Shown here piece by piece: positions 1 to 8,278 of a DNA stretch of 64,000 nucleotides. Position numbers and translations under genes: made by a program. The DNA is from Acinetobacter lwoffii (lineage in GTDB: Bacteria > Pseudomonadota > Gammaproteobacteria > Pseudomonadales > Moraxellaceae), in NCBI RefSeq assembly GCF_022967985.1, contig NZ_JALJVC010000006.1, forward strand, positions 62,001 through 126,000, given 5' to 3'. The notes under the pieces are model-generated. The model had not been told where the DNA came from. It did not search any database and was given only the letters and a program-made list of their open reading frames with translations. The number at the start of each line of letters is the position of its first letter. The first letter of the stretch is position 1.

Positions 1-291
1 GTACTTTTTGGAACAGTCGCTGCAAGCGGGATTCGTACCTTGGCTAAAATTGATTATAACGAGCAAAAAAATCTCATCATTGTTGCGACCGCTATTGCTG
101 CCGGTATGATTCCAATTATTGATCATTCCTTTTATGCCAATTTTCCAAAATGGGTACAAACCTTGTTTCATTCAGGCATCAGCTCAACCTGCTTAATGGC
201 CATTTTACTCAACCTGTTGTTCAATCAACTGAACTTATTTAAAAATAAAAGTACAGCAACTACAGAAATTGTGGCAAAACTTCCCCATTAG
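1..291 (+). CDS. Nucleobase:cation symporter (NCS2 xanthine/uracil permease family), C-terminal fragment
   Basis: Only the last 96 codons are in the window; the frame is open from base 1. The fragment reads into an FGTVAASGIRTL-type segment typical of the late transmembrane region of NCS2 permeases, then two hydrophobic helices (roughly residues 23-40 and 55-72 of the fragment) and a short polar tail. NCS2 proteins import xanthine, urate or uracil across the inner membrane. The next genes degrade urate, so a urate or xanthine carrier is the likely role, but the substrate cannot be read from this fragment. An internal TTG at 40 is not a real start. A strong terminator follows at 314. Confidence 0.8.
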   Translation, partial: VLFGTVAASGIRTLAKIDYNEQKNLIIVATAIAAGMIPIIDHSFYANFPKWVQTLFHSGISSTCLMAILLNLLFNQLNLFKNKSTATTEIVAKLPH

Positions 292-313
292 AAAATTTAA
301 ACCAGAATGAAAG

Positions 314-339
314 CAGCCCGGAAAGTGGGCTGTTTTTTT
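314..339 (+). terminator. Rho-independent terminator after the permease
   Basis: Stem CAGCCC (314-319) pairs with GGGCTG (327-332) across a 7-nt loop and is followed by seven T. It separates the permease from the tsx-like gene, which has its own promoter. Confidence 0.85.
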
Positions 340-357
340 ATCAAAAATTAAAAATGT

Positions 358-373
358 TGGCTTTGTTTTTGCT
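358..373 (+). promoter_or_regulatory. Candidate sigma-54 promoter for the tsx-like gene
   Basis: TGGCTTTGTTTTTGCT matches the -24/-12 consensus TGGCACG-N4-TTGCW at the invariant GG and GC with the correct 12-base register and a full TTGCT. The predicted start is about 12 nt downstream, leaving a leader of about 34 nt before the ATG at 418. Inference only; strengthened by the same motif in front of three other purine transcription units. Confidence 0.6.
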
Positions 374-417
374 TAATTCAGAATGTGATTTTTTCATTCC
401 ACTGGGGACCCTTATTT

Positions 418-1131
418 ATGAAATTCACTCAACTTACTGCTGCAACTTTACTTGTATTGGGTGCGGCATCCGCACAGGCAAAACCGATCTGGCAAGACTT
501 CAGTGTCACCGGACTTTATGGAGAAAACTATGAGGTGGTCAATGAGAAACAGGCGACTGCGACCTTTGAATATACGGCAAAAATAAAATATGCAGATGTC
601 TTCTTCTTCATTGACCGTATGCGCGGCGCAGATGACTTTAAATCCAGTTATTTTGAATTTTCACCACGTTTGAGCTTGGGTGAAGTGTCGGGTCAGAAGC
701 TTGCCTTTGGTCCGGTTAAAGATGTACTGGTTTCAACGACCTGGGAAGGTGGAGAGGGTTTTGATAACTTCCTGTACGGCGTAGGTTTCGATCTGGATAT
801 TCCATATTTCCGTTATGCCAGCATTAACCTTTATCGCGTGAATAATGAGAATATTGATGATGATTACCAGTTGACACTGACCTATGGCGTGCCAATTAAA
901 CTGGGAACTGAAGAATTTCTGGTGGATGGCTTCTTGGACTGGTCTACAGAAGAAGATACTCATGACAGCGAGATGAACTGGACCACCCAATGGAAATGGA
1001 ATGTCGGTAAACACATTTCTCCAGACACCAATTTATATCTGGGGATTGAACATTCTATCTGGAACAACAAATTCGGTATCCCAAATGCCGATGAAAATAA
1101 TGTCAGTGCTTTAGTGAAATATCACTTCTAG
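418..1131 (+). CDS. Tsx-like nucleoside-specific outer-membrane channel
   Basis: A 237-residue precursor with a clear signal peptide (basic start, hydrophobic run, cleavage near AQA-KP at about residue 20). The mature part is rich in aromatic, alternating beta-strand segments and ends in Phe (VKYHF), the outer-membrane assembly signature. The length and the late YLGIEHSIWNNKFGI segment fit the Tsx/OmpK channel family, which admits nucleosides. The ATG at 418 is preferred over an in-frame ATG at 385 because the signal peptide begins there and a GGGGA lies about 8 nt upstream. Its place among purine-degradation genes suggests it lets nucleosides or purines into the periplasm. Confidence 0.8.
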   Translation: MKFTQLTAATLLVLGAASAQAKPIWQDFSVTGLYGENYEVVNEKQATATFEYTAKIKYADVFFFIDRMRGADDFKSSYFEFSPRLSLGEVSGQKLAFGPVKDVLVSTTWEGGEGFDNFLYGVGFDLDIPYFRYASINLYRVNNENIDDDYQLTLTYGVPIKLGTEEFLVDGFLDWSTEEDTHDSEMNWTTQWKWNVGKHISPDTNLYLGIEHSIWNNKFGIPNADENNVSALVKYHF

Positions 1132-1154
1132 GCAAAGTGATGAAGAAATAAGTT

Positions 1155-1181
1155 AAAAGCCCTGATAAAAGGGCTTTTTTT
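1155..1181. terminator. Bidirectional terminator between tsx-like gene and allA
   Basis: AAAAGCCC (1155-1162) and GGGCTTTT (1171-1178) form a stem with T runs on both strands. It serves the convergent tsx-like and alc-allA transcripts. Confidence 0.85.
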
Positions 1182-1188
1182 AATGCGT

Positions 1189-1698
1189 TTAAAATACGAT
1201 CTGGATGTTTTCAGGAAAAGGATGAACATCACAATTTGATCCGCTACCTATACGATCCACTACAACAAACTCGCTGGGTGCTTCAAGGGTCAATAATGGA
1301 TGATGCCAGGTTCCGGCACGATAATTTATCCCTTGAGAACCATCACTGATAAATACCTGAATCTGACTAATATCGGGCTGTGTATAATCAAGTTCAGGCG
1401 CTACAACGATTAAAAATTGCTGGCCGTGCATCGGAATAAAAGCCTGTGATCCTAGAGGATGCCTTTCCAGCATTGAGATTTGAAAAGGAATTGCCGTAGC
1501 TTGCATATTTCTAAAAATACTCAGTCCGACCTTGGTGTCACTTTCTACTTCAGCCAGGGCATGATAACGCTCAGTCTGCTGCTCATTGATATGAAAATAA
1601 TGATTACCCTGACAGGCAATGACTTCTCCAAAAGGCAGAAAACTTTCAGTGCTTAAAGGCTGTATTTTTATACTTTGCATAGACATATCATTGATCAC
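1189..1698 (-). CDS. allA: Ureidoglycolate lyase
   Basis: Cleaves ureidoglycolate to glyoxylate and urea, the last carbon-yielding step of allantoin breakdown. The roughly 165-residue length and the LSTESFLPFGEVI opening, central HPLGSQAFIPM and GTWHHPLL motifs (the histidines of the cupin-like active site) identify AllA. The frame opens with a GTG at 1698 directly after the allantoicase stop (TGAGTG). ATGs at 1686 and 1680 are equally possible, and the one at 1680 aligns best with the usual family start. It is translationally coupled to alc and shares its promoter. Confidence 0.92.
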   Translation of the reverse strand: MINDMSMQSIKIQPLSTESFLPFGEVIACQGNHYFHINEQQTERYHALAEVESDTKVGLSIFRNMQATAIPFQISMLERHPLGSQAFIPMHGQQFLIVVAPELDYTQPDISQIQVFISDGSQGINYRAGTWHHPLLTLEAPSEFVVVDRIGSGSNCDVHPFPENIQIVF

Positions 1699-2703
1699 TC
1701 AAGCCAATTTTCCCCAGAGACGAATCCGGCTGATGCCACCGTCCGGAATCATGTTGACACGAATATGGGAAATTTTTTCGTGTTGTAAAATTTCATTGAT
1801 GTAATGATGAATATGATCCATTTGCATAGGTTGGGCTGCTAACAAAAAAGGCCAGAACATGCTTTGTGGAATGAGTTGCTCATCGGTTGCATCCTCAACA
1901 TAGATGGCTTGAATAGAAACCTCTGCAGGGAAATTTCCCTTAAAATGGGCGGTATCAATTTCAATTTTCTCGATTCGGGCACTGGCGCCTAAAGCCAAAA
2001 TGCACCAGTCAAATCCTGGAGCACGACGCCGTTTGGTTTCCCAGCCATCGCCCATGTTAATGCCACGTCCCGGATTAATCAGATTGCGTGGATGTCCAAA
2101 ATGCGCATCGCTATAGGCAACGACACGGCCACCATGTTCTAGTGCCAAAACATCTAGCATTTGATCACTATCTTGCAGATTGATTTTTACCTGACCATAG
2201 ACCTTAAAACGTGCAATCCCACCGTCAGGATAAATATTCAAACGGACATGGGTAAATATCTGCTTTGCTGAAATCTGAACAATATGATGCTGGCTGGGGC
2301 CCAAGACATTATTTTCTATAATGCTGATCCATTCTGCCTGATCAAGATTTCCATCTGGCGCATAACATGCTTGCACAGCAGCAGAGGCCGGATAATTACC
2401 GCTAAAAAAAGTCGTATCAATATCCAGTGCCTGTATTTGACCTGCAACAGCAAGTTTAATGATGGCCCAATCATAGCCCGTGTGGCGCTTGCGACGGGTT
2501 TCCCAGCCATCCATCCATTTGCCATGCTCATCAAACTTGTCTTCGATAAAGACCGGTGCCTCAAATTGCAACATGCGTTTTGCTTCAGCAAAAAACTCAT
2601 CTGAACATTCAAGAATTTCTGCGCCAATTCGGGCATCTGCAAGGTTAGTTAACTGCTGTACTGGAGCAGGCAGATCAAAAATTGGAGCTAATAAGGTCGC
2701 CAT
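1699..2703 (-). CDS. alc: Allantoicase
   Basis: Hydrolyses allantoate to ureidoglycolate and urea. The 334 residues consist of two tandem jelly-roll repeats, each with the family signature: GWETRRKRHTGYDWAIIKL (about residues 67-85) and GWETKRRRAPGFDWCILAL (about 220-238). Each repeat also has a later HVRLNIYPDGGI or HIRVNMIPDGGI motif. This internal duplication is diagnostic of allantoicase. It is first in a two-gene operon with allA and divergent from hpxO. It uses the allantoicase branch rather than allantoate amidohydrolase. No allantoinase is seen in the window. Confidence 0.95.
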   Translation of the reverse strand: MATLLAPIFDLPAPVQQLTNLADARIGAEILECSDEFFAEAKRMLQFEAPVFIEDKFDEHGKWMDGWETRRKRHTGYDWAIIKLAVAGQIQALDIDTTFFSGNYPASAAVQACYAPDGNLDQAEWISIIENNVLGPSQHHIVQISAKQIFTHVRLNIYPDGGIARFKVYGQVKINLQDSDQMLDVLALEHGGRVVAYSDAHFGHPRNLINPGRGINMGDGWETKRRRAPGFDWCILALGASARIEKIEIDTAHFKGNFPAEVSIQAIYVEDATDEQLIPQSMFWPFLLAAQPMQMDHIHHYINEILQHEKISHIRVNMIPDGGISRIRLWGKLA

Positions 2704-2806
2704 CTTAAATTTCCATCATTGGTATACGTCACATGAATATGCACTTTTATAAATACAAATTTAGGTCTTCTGCCTTTATAAAAACAGGACATTGAAGGAA
2801 TTTAAA

Positions 2807-2822
2807 AGCACAGCGTGTGCCA
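2807..2822 (-). promoter_or_regulatory. Candidate sigma-54 promoter for alc-allA
   Basis: Read on the minus strand, TGGCACACGCTGTGCT has GG and GC at the required 12-base register and five of the first six consensus bases plus TGCT. It lies about 104 bp before the alc ATG. Together with the opposite-facing motif at 2858 it gives a divergent pair in one 210-bp intergenic region. Confidence 0.6.
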
Positions 2823-2857
2823 ACTCTTGCTATTTTTTTAGTGCATTTTTTTCAGGA

Positions 2858-2873
2858 TGGCACGTTTTTAGCA
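2858..2873 (+). promoter_or_regulatory. Candidate sigma-54 promoter for hpxO
   Basis: TGGCACGTTTTTAGCA is a near-perfect -24/-12 element: all seven bases of TGGCACG, a four-base spacer and TAGCA in place of TTGCA. The predicted start is near 2884, the AGGAGG is at about 2902 and the ATG at 2914. This is the strongest of the four sigma-54-like sites in the window. Confidence 0.75.
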
Positions 2874-2913
2874 TTTTAGCTGGCAATGAAGATGAAATAG
2901 CCAGGAGGAATAG

Positions 2914-4071
2914 ATGGAGATTGCAATTATTGGGGCAGGCATGGGCGGATTAACCACAGGAATTGCACTAAAAAAGTTCGGACATCGGGTCACCATCTAT
3001 GAGCAGGCAGAACAGATTTTACCTGTCGGTGCTGCAATTTCCTTGTGGTCAAACGGGGTGAAGTGTTTGAACTATCTGGGCTTAACTGAACAGGTAGCAA
3101 AGTTAGGTGGCCAGATGAATGACTTAGCCTATATCGATGGTTTGAATGGCGAGGTCATGACGCAGTTTAGTTTGGCGCCGTTAATTGAAGAAGTCGGTCA
3201 ACGTCCATATCCGGTATCGCGTGCTGAATTACAAAATATGTTAATGGATGCGTTTGGCCGGCAGGATATTCAGCTCGGTAAAAGAATGGTGTCTATTGAG
3301 GATAAGGGGCAACACGTCGAAATCGGTTTTCAGGATGCCAGCACTGTTTCTGCAGCATTATTGATTGGCGCAGATGGTACCCATTCCATGACGCGTCAGT
3401 ATGTATTGGGCAAACAGGTTGAACGCCGTTATGCTGGCTATGTGAACTGGAACGGACTGGTTGAGATCTCTGAAGATTTAGCGCCCGCACAGCAGTGGAC
3501 CACTTTTGTCGGTGAAGGCAAACGCGCTTCACTGATGCCTGTGGCAGAGCATCGCTTTTATTTCTTCTTTGATGTGCCATTGCCCGCAGGTCTGGAGAAT
3601 CAACGTTCGGAATATAAGATCTTATTAAAGCAATATTTCTCTGGCTGGTGCTCCCAGGTTCAATGCCTGATTGACAGTATTGATGAGCAGAAAACCAATC
3701 GTGTCGAAATCCATGATATTGAGCCTTTTAACCAGTTTTATAAGGGCCGTGTGGTAATTTTAGGGGATGCGGCACATAGCACCACACCGGATATCGGGCA
3801 GGGAGGTTGCCAGGCAATGGAAGATGCGATCTATCTGGCACGTGCCTTACAAATTAATACGCTAGGTCTGGAAGATGCCCTGAAACGTTATCAGAATAAA
3901 CGCAATGAACGCGCCAATGAATTGCTGCTACGTGCACGTAAGCGTTGTGATGTCACGCATATGAAAGATGAGCAAATTACCAAAGACTGGTATGCAGACC
4001 TACGGAAAGAGCAAGGCCCACATATTATGAAAGGCATTATTAGCAATATTGTGGGTAATCCATTGGATTAA
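2914..4071 (+). CDS. hpxO: FAD-dependent urate hydroxylase
   Basis: NADH-dependent flavoprotein that hydroxylates urate to 5-hydroxyisourate, replacing cofactor-free uricase. The 385 residues show the N-terminal GAGMGG dinucleotide fold (residues 7-12), an Arg-containing middle region, and the [15 protein letters not shown] motif (about 287-301) that binds FAD in PHBH-fold monooxygenases. This last motif and the length fit HpxO closely. An AGGAGG sits about 6 nt before the ATG. It is monocistronic between the divergent alc-allA operon and a terminator at 4107. The downstream 5-hydroxyisourate hydrolase and OHCU decarboxylase are not in this window. Confidence 0.9.
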   Translation: MEIAIIGAGMGGLTTGIALKKFGHRVTIYEQAEQILPVGAAISLWSNGVKCLNYLGLTEQVAKLGGQMNDLAYIDGLNGEVMTQFSLAPLIEEVGQRPYPVSRAELQNMLMDAFGRQDIQLGKRMVSIEDKGQHVEIGFQDASTVSAALLIGADGTHSMTRQYVLGKQVERRYAGYVNWNGLVEISEDLAPAQQWTTFVGEGKRASLMPVAEHRFYFFFDVPLPAGLENQRSEYKILLKQYFSGWCSQVQCLIDSIDEQKTNRVEIHDIEPFNQFYKGRVVILGDAAHSTTPDIGQGGCQAMEDAIYLARALQINTLGLEDALKRYQNKRNERANELLLRARKRCDVTHMKDEQITKDWYADLRKEQGPHIMKGIISNIVGNPLD

Positions 4072-4106
4072 AAACAGTTAATTTCATCATTAATATTAAA
4101 TAAAAG

Positions 4107-4132
4107 CCGCGATTTTAGTTATCGCGGTTTTT
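4107..4132. terminator. Terminator between hpxO and the LysR gene
   Basis: CCGCGAT (4107-4113) pairs with ATCGCGG (4121-4127), followed by T5. The flanking A run makes it usable from the minus strand as well, so it can end both convergent genes. Confidence 0.85.
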
Positions 4133-4152
4133 GTTATTTAGGTATGAAAATA

Positions 4153-5076
4153 CTACAGTTGCTGCACCTTGCTTTTTAAGGCTTCCATTTGTTCAATAAT
4201 ATGTTTGATCATCAACTGGGAAACGCGTGAAATCTGGCGTTTAGGCGCCACACAGAGGGCAATGGTCAGCGGATGCAGCCCTTTTTCAGAGATAGGTTTA
4301 AAGACCACTTCATCTCGCTCGACATACGGTAAAACATCGAGATAACTAAAAATTCCAATCCCGGAATTCGCCTTAATGAGAGTATTCATCAGACGGATAT
4401 CATTCGATTCCGTTTTACGTACAGGTATAAATTGATGATGTTTATACAATGCCTGTACATAATCATGAATAATCAGGGGTTCGGCCGGAATAAAATGGTT
4501 GTCATTCAAGGTATCTGAAAAATAAATCTTTTCTGCTTGAGCAAGAGGGTGTGATTTACCCATCACAAAACCTAAAGGTAGTTCCAGAAAATGGAGGACT
4601 TCAATATGTTGATGGGATTTCGGATTCAGGATCAGGCCAAAATCCAGATCTGCCTCAATCACTTTTTTGGCTACGATTTCACTGTCTGCGACCCGGATAT
4701 TAAAATTAATCCAGGGATAATTTTCATACATATATTGCACGGACTGCATGACAAAACCATCATTTAAGGCAGAAATTAAACCAAATTCGATGGTCCCACG
4801 CGTAAGTCCCTGAATTTCATCAAAGCGAATCCGGGTTTGCTGGAATTCTTTTTGCCATTTCATAACATCGGCATAGAGTAATTCGCCCGCCAGTGTCAGT
4901 TTTAAACCATTGGGCAAGCGCTCAAATAACATAATTCCCAGTTCTTCTTCAGCCAGAGCAATTTGCCGATGTACTGCAGACACGGAAATGAATAATTGAT
5001 CTGCGGCCTTGCGTAAACTTCCCGTTTTCGCCACCGCGATAAAATATTCTGAAAATCGGGAAAAAGGCGTATTCAT
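4153..5076 (-). CDS. LysR-family transcriptional regulator of the Rieske oxygenase gene (HpxR-like by position)
   Basis: About 307 residues with an N-terminal winged helix-turn-helix (GSLRKAADQLFISVSAVHRQI, near residues 20-40) and a C-terminal ligand-binding domain typical of LysR proteins. The longer frame begins with TTG at 5088; the ATG at 5076 fits the usual distance to the helix-turn-helix. It is transcribed divergently from the Rieske oxygenase over a 278-bp region carrying three AGAATGA/TCATTCT half-sites, the classic arrangement for a LysR protein controlling its neighbour. By analogy with Klebsiella hpxR next to hpxDE it may respond to a purine intermediate; that is inference. Confidence 0.85.
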   Translation of the reverse strand: MNTPFSRFSEYFIAVAKTGSLRKAADQLFISVSAVHRQIALAEEELGIMLFERLPNGLKLTLAGELLYADVMKWQKEFQQTRIRFDEIQGLTRGTIEFGLISALNDGFVMQSVQYMYENYPWINFNIRVADSEIVAKKVIEADLDFGLILNPKSHQHIEVLHFLELPLGFVMGKSHPLAQAEKIYFSDTLNDNHFIPAEPLIIHDYVQALYKHHQFIPVRKTESNDIRLMNTLIKANSGIGIFSYLDVLPYVERDEVVFKPISEKGLHPLTIALCVAPKRQISRVSQLMIKHIIEQMEALKSKVQQL

Positions 5077-5210
5077 CAATTTAGTCAAGCAAGTACCACC
5101 GTTTATTTATATCAATATTTGAGATAAACGTGTTTATGCGAGTTTTATGCCAAAGAAGGTAGCTTTAATCGGCAAGTACATTTGTACATGGTTGATGTGT
5201 TCTAATTTTA

Positions 5211-5248
5211 AGAATGAATAGTACGAATCATTCTAATAGACAGAATGA
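5211..5248. promoter_or_regulatory. Candidate LysR operator: three alternating 7-bp half-sites
   Basis: AGAATGA (5211-5217), TCATTCT (5228-5234) and AGAATGA (5242-5248) are exact inverted copies of one another, spaced 17 and 14 bases start to start. They lie in the divergent promoter region between the LysR gene and the Rieske oxygenase. A second short palindrome, GTACATTTGTAC, is at 5176-5187. Confidence 0.5.
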
Positions 5249-5354
5249 CAATAAATTAAGTAATTTCAATCATAAGCAAAGCCAAAATTGCACAGTTCTG
5301 TACTGTTCAAGGCCTGTAAAAAGAGACCATCCACAGTAAGAATATAGGTTTGAT

Positions 5355-6410
5355 ATGAACGCCATTCCAGTCATCAATTTATTCAACAAACCCTGCTATA
5401 GCCAGTTTGATGATCAGGACTGGGAAATTCTGGCTCGTCACTGGTATCCGGTTGCACGGATTCAGGACGTTTCTACCCAACCGCAACAAGTAACCCTGCT
5501 TGATGTCAAACTTGCACTGTATAAAACAGACAGTGGTGCAATTCACCTGGTTCGTGATCTCTGTCCACACCGGGGCGTACCCTTAACCAAAGGCTGGGTT
5601 TCGGGTGAAAATCTGGTCTGTCCTTATCATGGCTTACACTACAATGGCCAGGGAAAATGTATCAAAATTCCTGCACAACCCGAGCTGACCAACATTTCTG
5701 AGCGTTTTTCTCTGACTAAATTTCCAGTGGTGGAAAAATATGGCTTGATCTGGACCAGTATTTTTGGCCGTGACGAAGCAAAAGCCAATTTTCCTGTTTT
5801 AGATACCTGGGAGATGCCAGATCATCAGGCAATTTTACCGCCGTTTGTGGATATTGGCGGCTCAAGTGGCCGTCAACTGGAAGGCTTTATTGATGTTGCA
5901 CATTTTGCCTGGGTTCATCAGGGTTCTTTCGCAGATCCTGAAAATCAGGTTGTACCCAAATACACGACAGAACGTACAAATTACGGCCTGCATACCGAAT
6001 ATGTTAGCAGTGTCAGCAACTATCCACATGGTATGCAAGATCTGGCACCGGAAGGCTTTTTGTGGAAACGTGTATTTGATGTCTATCCACCGTTTTCTGC
6101 AGTGCTTACCGTACATTTCCCAGAACAGGGACAATTAAAAATTCTCAATGCCTGTTGTCCGGTCTCACACAATAAAACCCGTTTATTTGTACCACTGACA
6201 CGCAACTTCGATACCACAGGAGATTTACAGGCGGTATATGACTTCAATGCACAAATTTTTGCCGAAGATCAGGACATGGTAGAAAGCCAGAAACCTGAAG
6301 AATTACCGCTCGATATTTCTATGGAAGCGCATTTTGAAGCAGATCGCTCTTCAACGACCTATCGTCGAATCTTAGCCGAGTGGGGATTAAGTAACCGTTA
6401 TGTTGTCTAA
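5355..6410 (+). CDS. Rieske non-heme iron oxygenase, large subunit (HpxD-like)
   Basis: A 351-residue ring-hydroxylating oxygenase. The N-terminal Rieske domain carries CPHRG and CPYHG (C-x-H...C-x2-H, about residues 69-71 and 89-92) for the [2Fe-2S] cluster. The catalytic domain has EGFIDVAHFAWVHQG (about 176-190) supplying the two His ligands of the mononuclear iron. In Klebsiella the related HpxD, with reductase HpxE, acts on hypoxanthine; the purine context supports a similar role. No flavin/ferredoxin reductase gene is adjacent, so electrons must come from elsewhere. It is monocistronic and followed by a terminator. Confidence 0.8.
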   Translation: MNAIPVINLFNKPCYSQFDDQDWEILARHWYPVARIQDVSTQPQQVTLLDVKLALYKTDSGAIHLVRDLCPHRGVPLTKGWVSGENLVCPYHGLHYNGQGKCIKIPAQPELTNISERFSLTKFPVVEKYGLIWTSIFGRDEAKANFPVLDTWEMPDHQAILPPFVDIGGSSGRQLEGFIDVAHFAWVHQGSFADPENQVVPKYTTERTNYGLHTEYVSSVSNYPHGMQDLAPEGFLWKRVFDVYPPFSAVLTVHFPEQGQLKILNACCPVSHNKTRLFVPLTRNFDTTGDLQAVYDFNAQIFAEDQDMVESQKPEELPLDISMEAHFEADRSSTTYRRILAEWGLSNRYVV

Positions 6411-6451
6411 TATATTTTAAAATTTAAAAATATGGATTAAATTTTAAATAG

Positions 6452-6480
6452 AAACCCTATATTTCAATATAGTGGTTTTT
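6452..6480 (+). terminator. Probable terminator after the Rieske oxygenase
   Basis: AAACC-C-TATATT and AATATA-GT-GGTTT form a long stem with one internal mismatch and a two-base loop, followed by a T run. Confidence 0.6.
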
Positions 6481-7019
6481 ATTTATATTATTTTTGAATG
6501 ATCAAAATATTATTTATATGTCCTTATTTCTTAATTAAAATTGATTAATATTTTCAAAATTTGGAAATTAAATAAATCAATCCAGGCAAGCTCCGATTAG
6601 AGATTTCCAACCTCCTTCAATGAGGAGAGAAAATAAAAATATCTACAGAACATCATCCTTTCGGCGTATTACAAGCTAAACCTAACTATAAAAAAACTAT
6701 TAATATATTTAAATATTAATGATTTATATCTAAAAAAATCCCATTCCCTCAATGAGTCTCAATACCTGATTCTATCATCTAGATTTATCTTTGCTCATGA
6801 AAAATATGAAGCTCCAATTAAAAAAGGAATGCACAAATTTAAGGCATTTTATTTTATCTCACCACTTATAAGAAAAAATAAAAAAATCCTTCCATCAAAT
6901 TAAATTTTAGGGTCAATTATAAAATTATTATTTATAAATTTAATAACAGTACGCTCTTATTAAATAAAAAACAAAAATATCTTTTTAAAAACCCTATTTT
7001 TATTATTTTTTATAAAAAC
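6481..7019. other. AT-rich gene-poor spacer before the BMP importer operon
   Basis: About 540 bases, strongly AT-rich. One frame (6637-6903, plus) is open for nearly 90 codons but has no usable start codon near its beginning and no ribosome binding site, so it is not called a gene. No repeat or RNA was recognised. The sigma-54-like site of the next operon lies at its right edge. Confidence 0.6.
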
Positions 7020-7035
7020 TGGAATGCTTATTGCT
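7020..7035 (+). promoter_or_regulatory. Candidate sigma-54 promoter for the BMP-type importer operon
   Basis: TGGAATGCTTATTGCT has the invariant GG and GC at the right spacing and a complete TTGCT -12 element. The predicted transcript would have a leader of about 80 nt before the ATG at 7125. Confidence 0.55.
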
Positions 7036-7124
7036 AATTATATATTGGACAGACTGAGCGCATTTGAGTGAAGTCATTTTAAAGCATGTGTTGTATGACA
7101 CAGAACAACCAAGAGCAGAATAGA

Positions 7125-8225
7125 ATGAAAGAAAAAAATAGCTTGAAAACCGGATTGAAAAAATTGGTAGGGGTGTTAATGGCAAGCGGTGTAATGAGCA
7201 TGGCCGCTGTCGCGAATGTTCAGGCCCAAGATAAAGCCGCGTTTGTTTATATTGGTCCAACCAGCGACCATGGCTGGACTTATTCTCATGATCAAGGCCG
7301 GATTAAGGCTGAAAAAACCCTCGCAGGAAAATATAAAACCTCTTATATCGAAAATGTCCCTGAAACAGCAGATGCCGAACGTGTGATCCGCAACCTGGCA
7401 CAACAAGGCAATAAAGTCATTTTTGCGACTTCGTTTGGTTATATGAATGCAATGGAGAAAGTATCCAAGCAATTTCCCAATACAGTATTTATGCATGCAA
7501 CCGGTTATAAGCAGGGGAAAAATTTAGGAGTGTATGATGTCCGTACCTATGAAGGCGCTTATATGCTGGGTGTGGTCGCAGGGCAAAAAACCAAAAATAA
7601 TGTTTTGGGTGTAGTTGCGTCTTTTCCGATTCCTGAAGTTATCCGTAATATCAATGCCTATACCCTCGGTGCACAAAGTGTAAATCCAAAAATTAAAACC
7701 AAAGTCATTTGGGTGAATTCATGGTTTAACCCGGGCAAAGAACGTGATGCAGCCTTGGCATTGATTGCTCAAGGTGCAGATGTGCTGATGCAAAATACCG
7801 ATTCTCCGGCAGTGGTACAGGCGGCTGAACAAAAAGGTGTCTTTGCTTTTGGCTGGGACTCTGACATGAGCAAATTTGGCCCTAAAGCGCATCTTGCCGC
7901 ATCGGTTTTACATTGGGAAAAAATTTACACCCCGGTAATGATGCAAGTCAGCAATAAAACCTGGAAACCAAGTGCAATGTGGTACGGCGTGAAACAAAAA
8001 GCAGTCGATATTGAAAGCTTTGGTCCTTCCGTGTCGGCAGCCTCTAAAGCAAAAGCACTCAGCGTACGTGACGGTATTTTAAAAGGCACATTGCATCCAT
8101 TTACCGGCCCGATTCATAAACAGGATGGCACATTGGTCTTGGCAAAGGGCAAGCGCCTAGATGATGCGGCACTAAGCAAAATGAATTACTACGTGAAGGG
8201 CGTAGAGGGTTCATTACCGAAATAA
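7125..8225 (+). CDS. BMP-family (PnrA-like) ABC transporter substrate-binding protein
   Basis: A 366-residue precursor with a basic N-terminus, a hydrophobic core and cleavage near VQAQ. The mature chain begins AAFVYIGPTSDHGWTYSHDQGR, the typical opening of BMP family proteins, which bind purine nucleosides or bases. VIFATSFGYM and the GVYDVRTYEGAYMLGVVAG segment are also family hallmarks. The ATG at 7125 starts the signal peptide; an in-frame ATG at 7086 would add a polar extension before it. It is the first gene of an operon with an ATPase, two permeases and a deaminase. A stable hairpin directly after it probably keeps its expression above the rest. Confidence 0.9.
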   Translation: MKEKNSLKTGLKKLVGVLMASGVMSMAAVANVQAQDKAAFVYIGPTSDHGWTYSHDQGRIKAEKTLAGKYKTSYIENVPETADAERVIRNLAQQGNKVIFATSFGYMNAMEKVSKQFPNTVFMHATGYKQGKNLGVYDVRTYEGAYMLGVVAGQKTKNNVLGVVASFPIPEVIRNINAYTLGAQSVNPKIKTKVIWVNSWFNPGKERDAALALIAQGADVLMQNTDSPAVVQAAEQKGVFAFGWDSDMSKFGPKAHLAASVLHWEKIYTPVMMQVSNKTWKPSAMWYGVKQKAVDIESFGPSVSAASKAKALSVRDGILKGTLHPFTGPIHKQDGTLVLAKGKRLDDAALSKMNYYVKGVEGSLPK

Positions 8226-8278
8226 AGCTTTGTCATTTTGCAATTCAAAAAACTTTAAATACTTTGATGTACTTTCCC

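Noticed and set aside
733..1014. Minus-strand frame inside the tsx-like gene, and many similar frames inside acoB, accC, fumC and the amidase gene
   Set aside because: They lie opposite or out of phase with well-supported genes and show no family features or ribosome binding sites.
6637..6903. Open frame of nearly 90 codons in the AT-rich spacer before the BMP operon
   Set aside because: No start codon near its beginning, no ribosome binding site and composition like the surrounding non-coding DNA.
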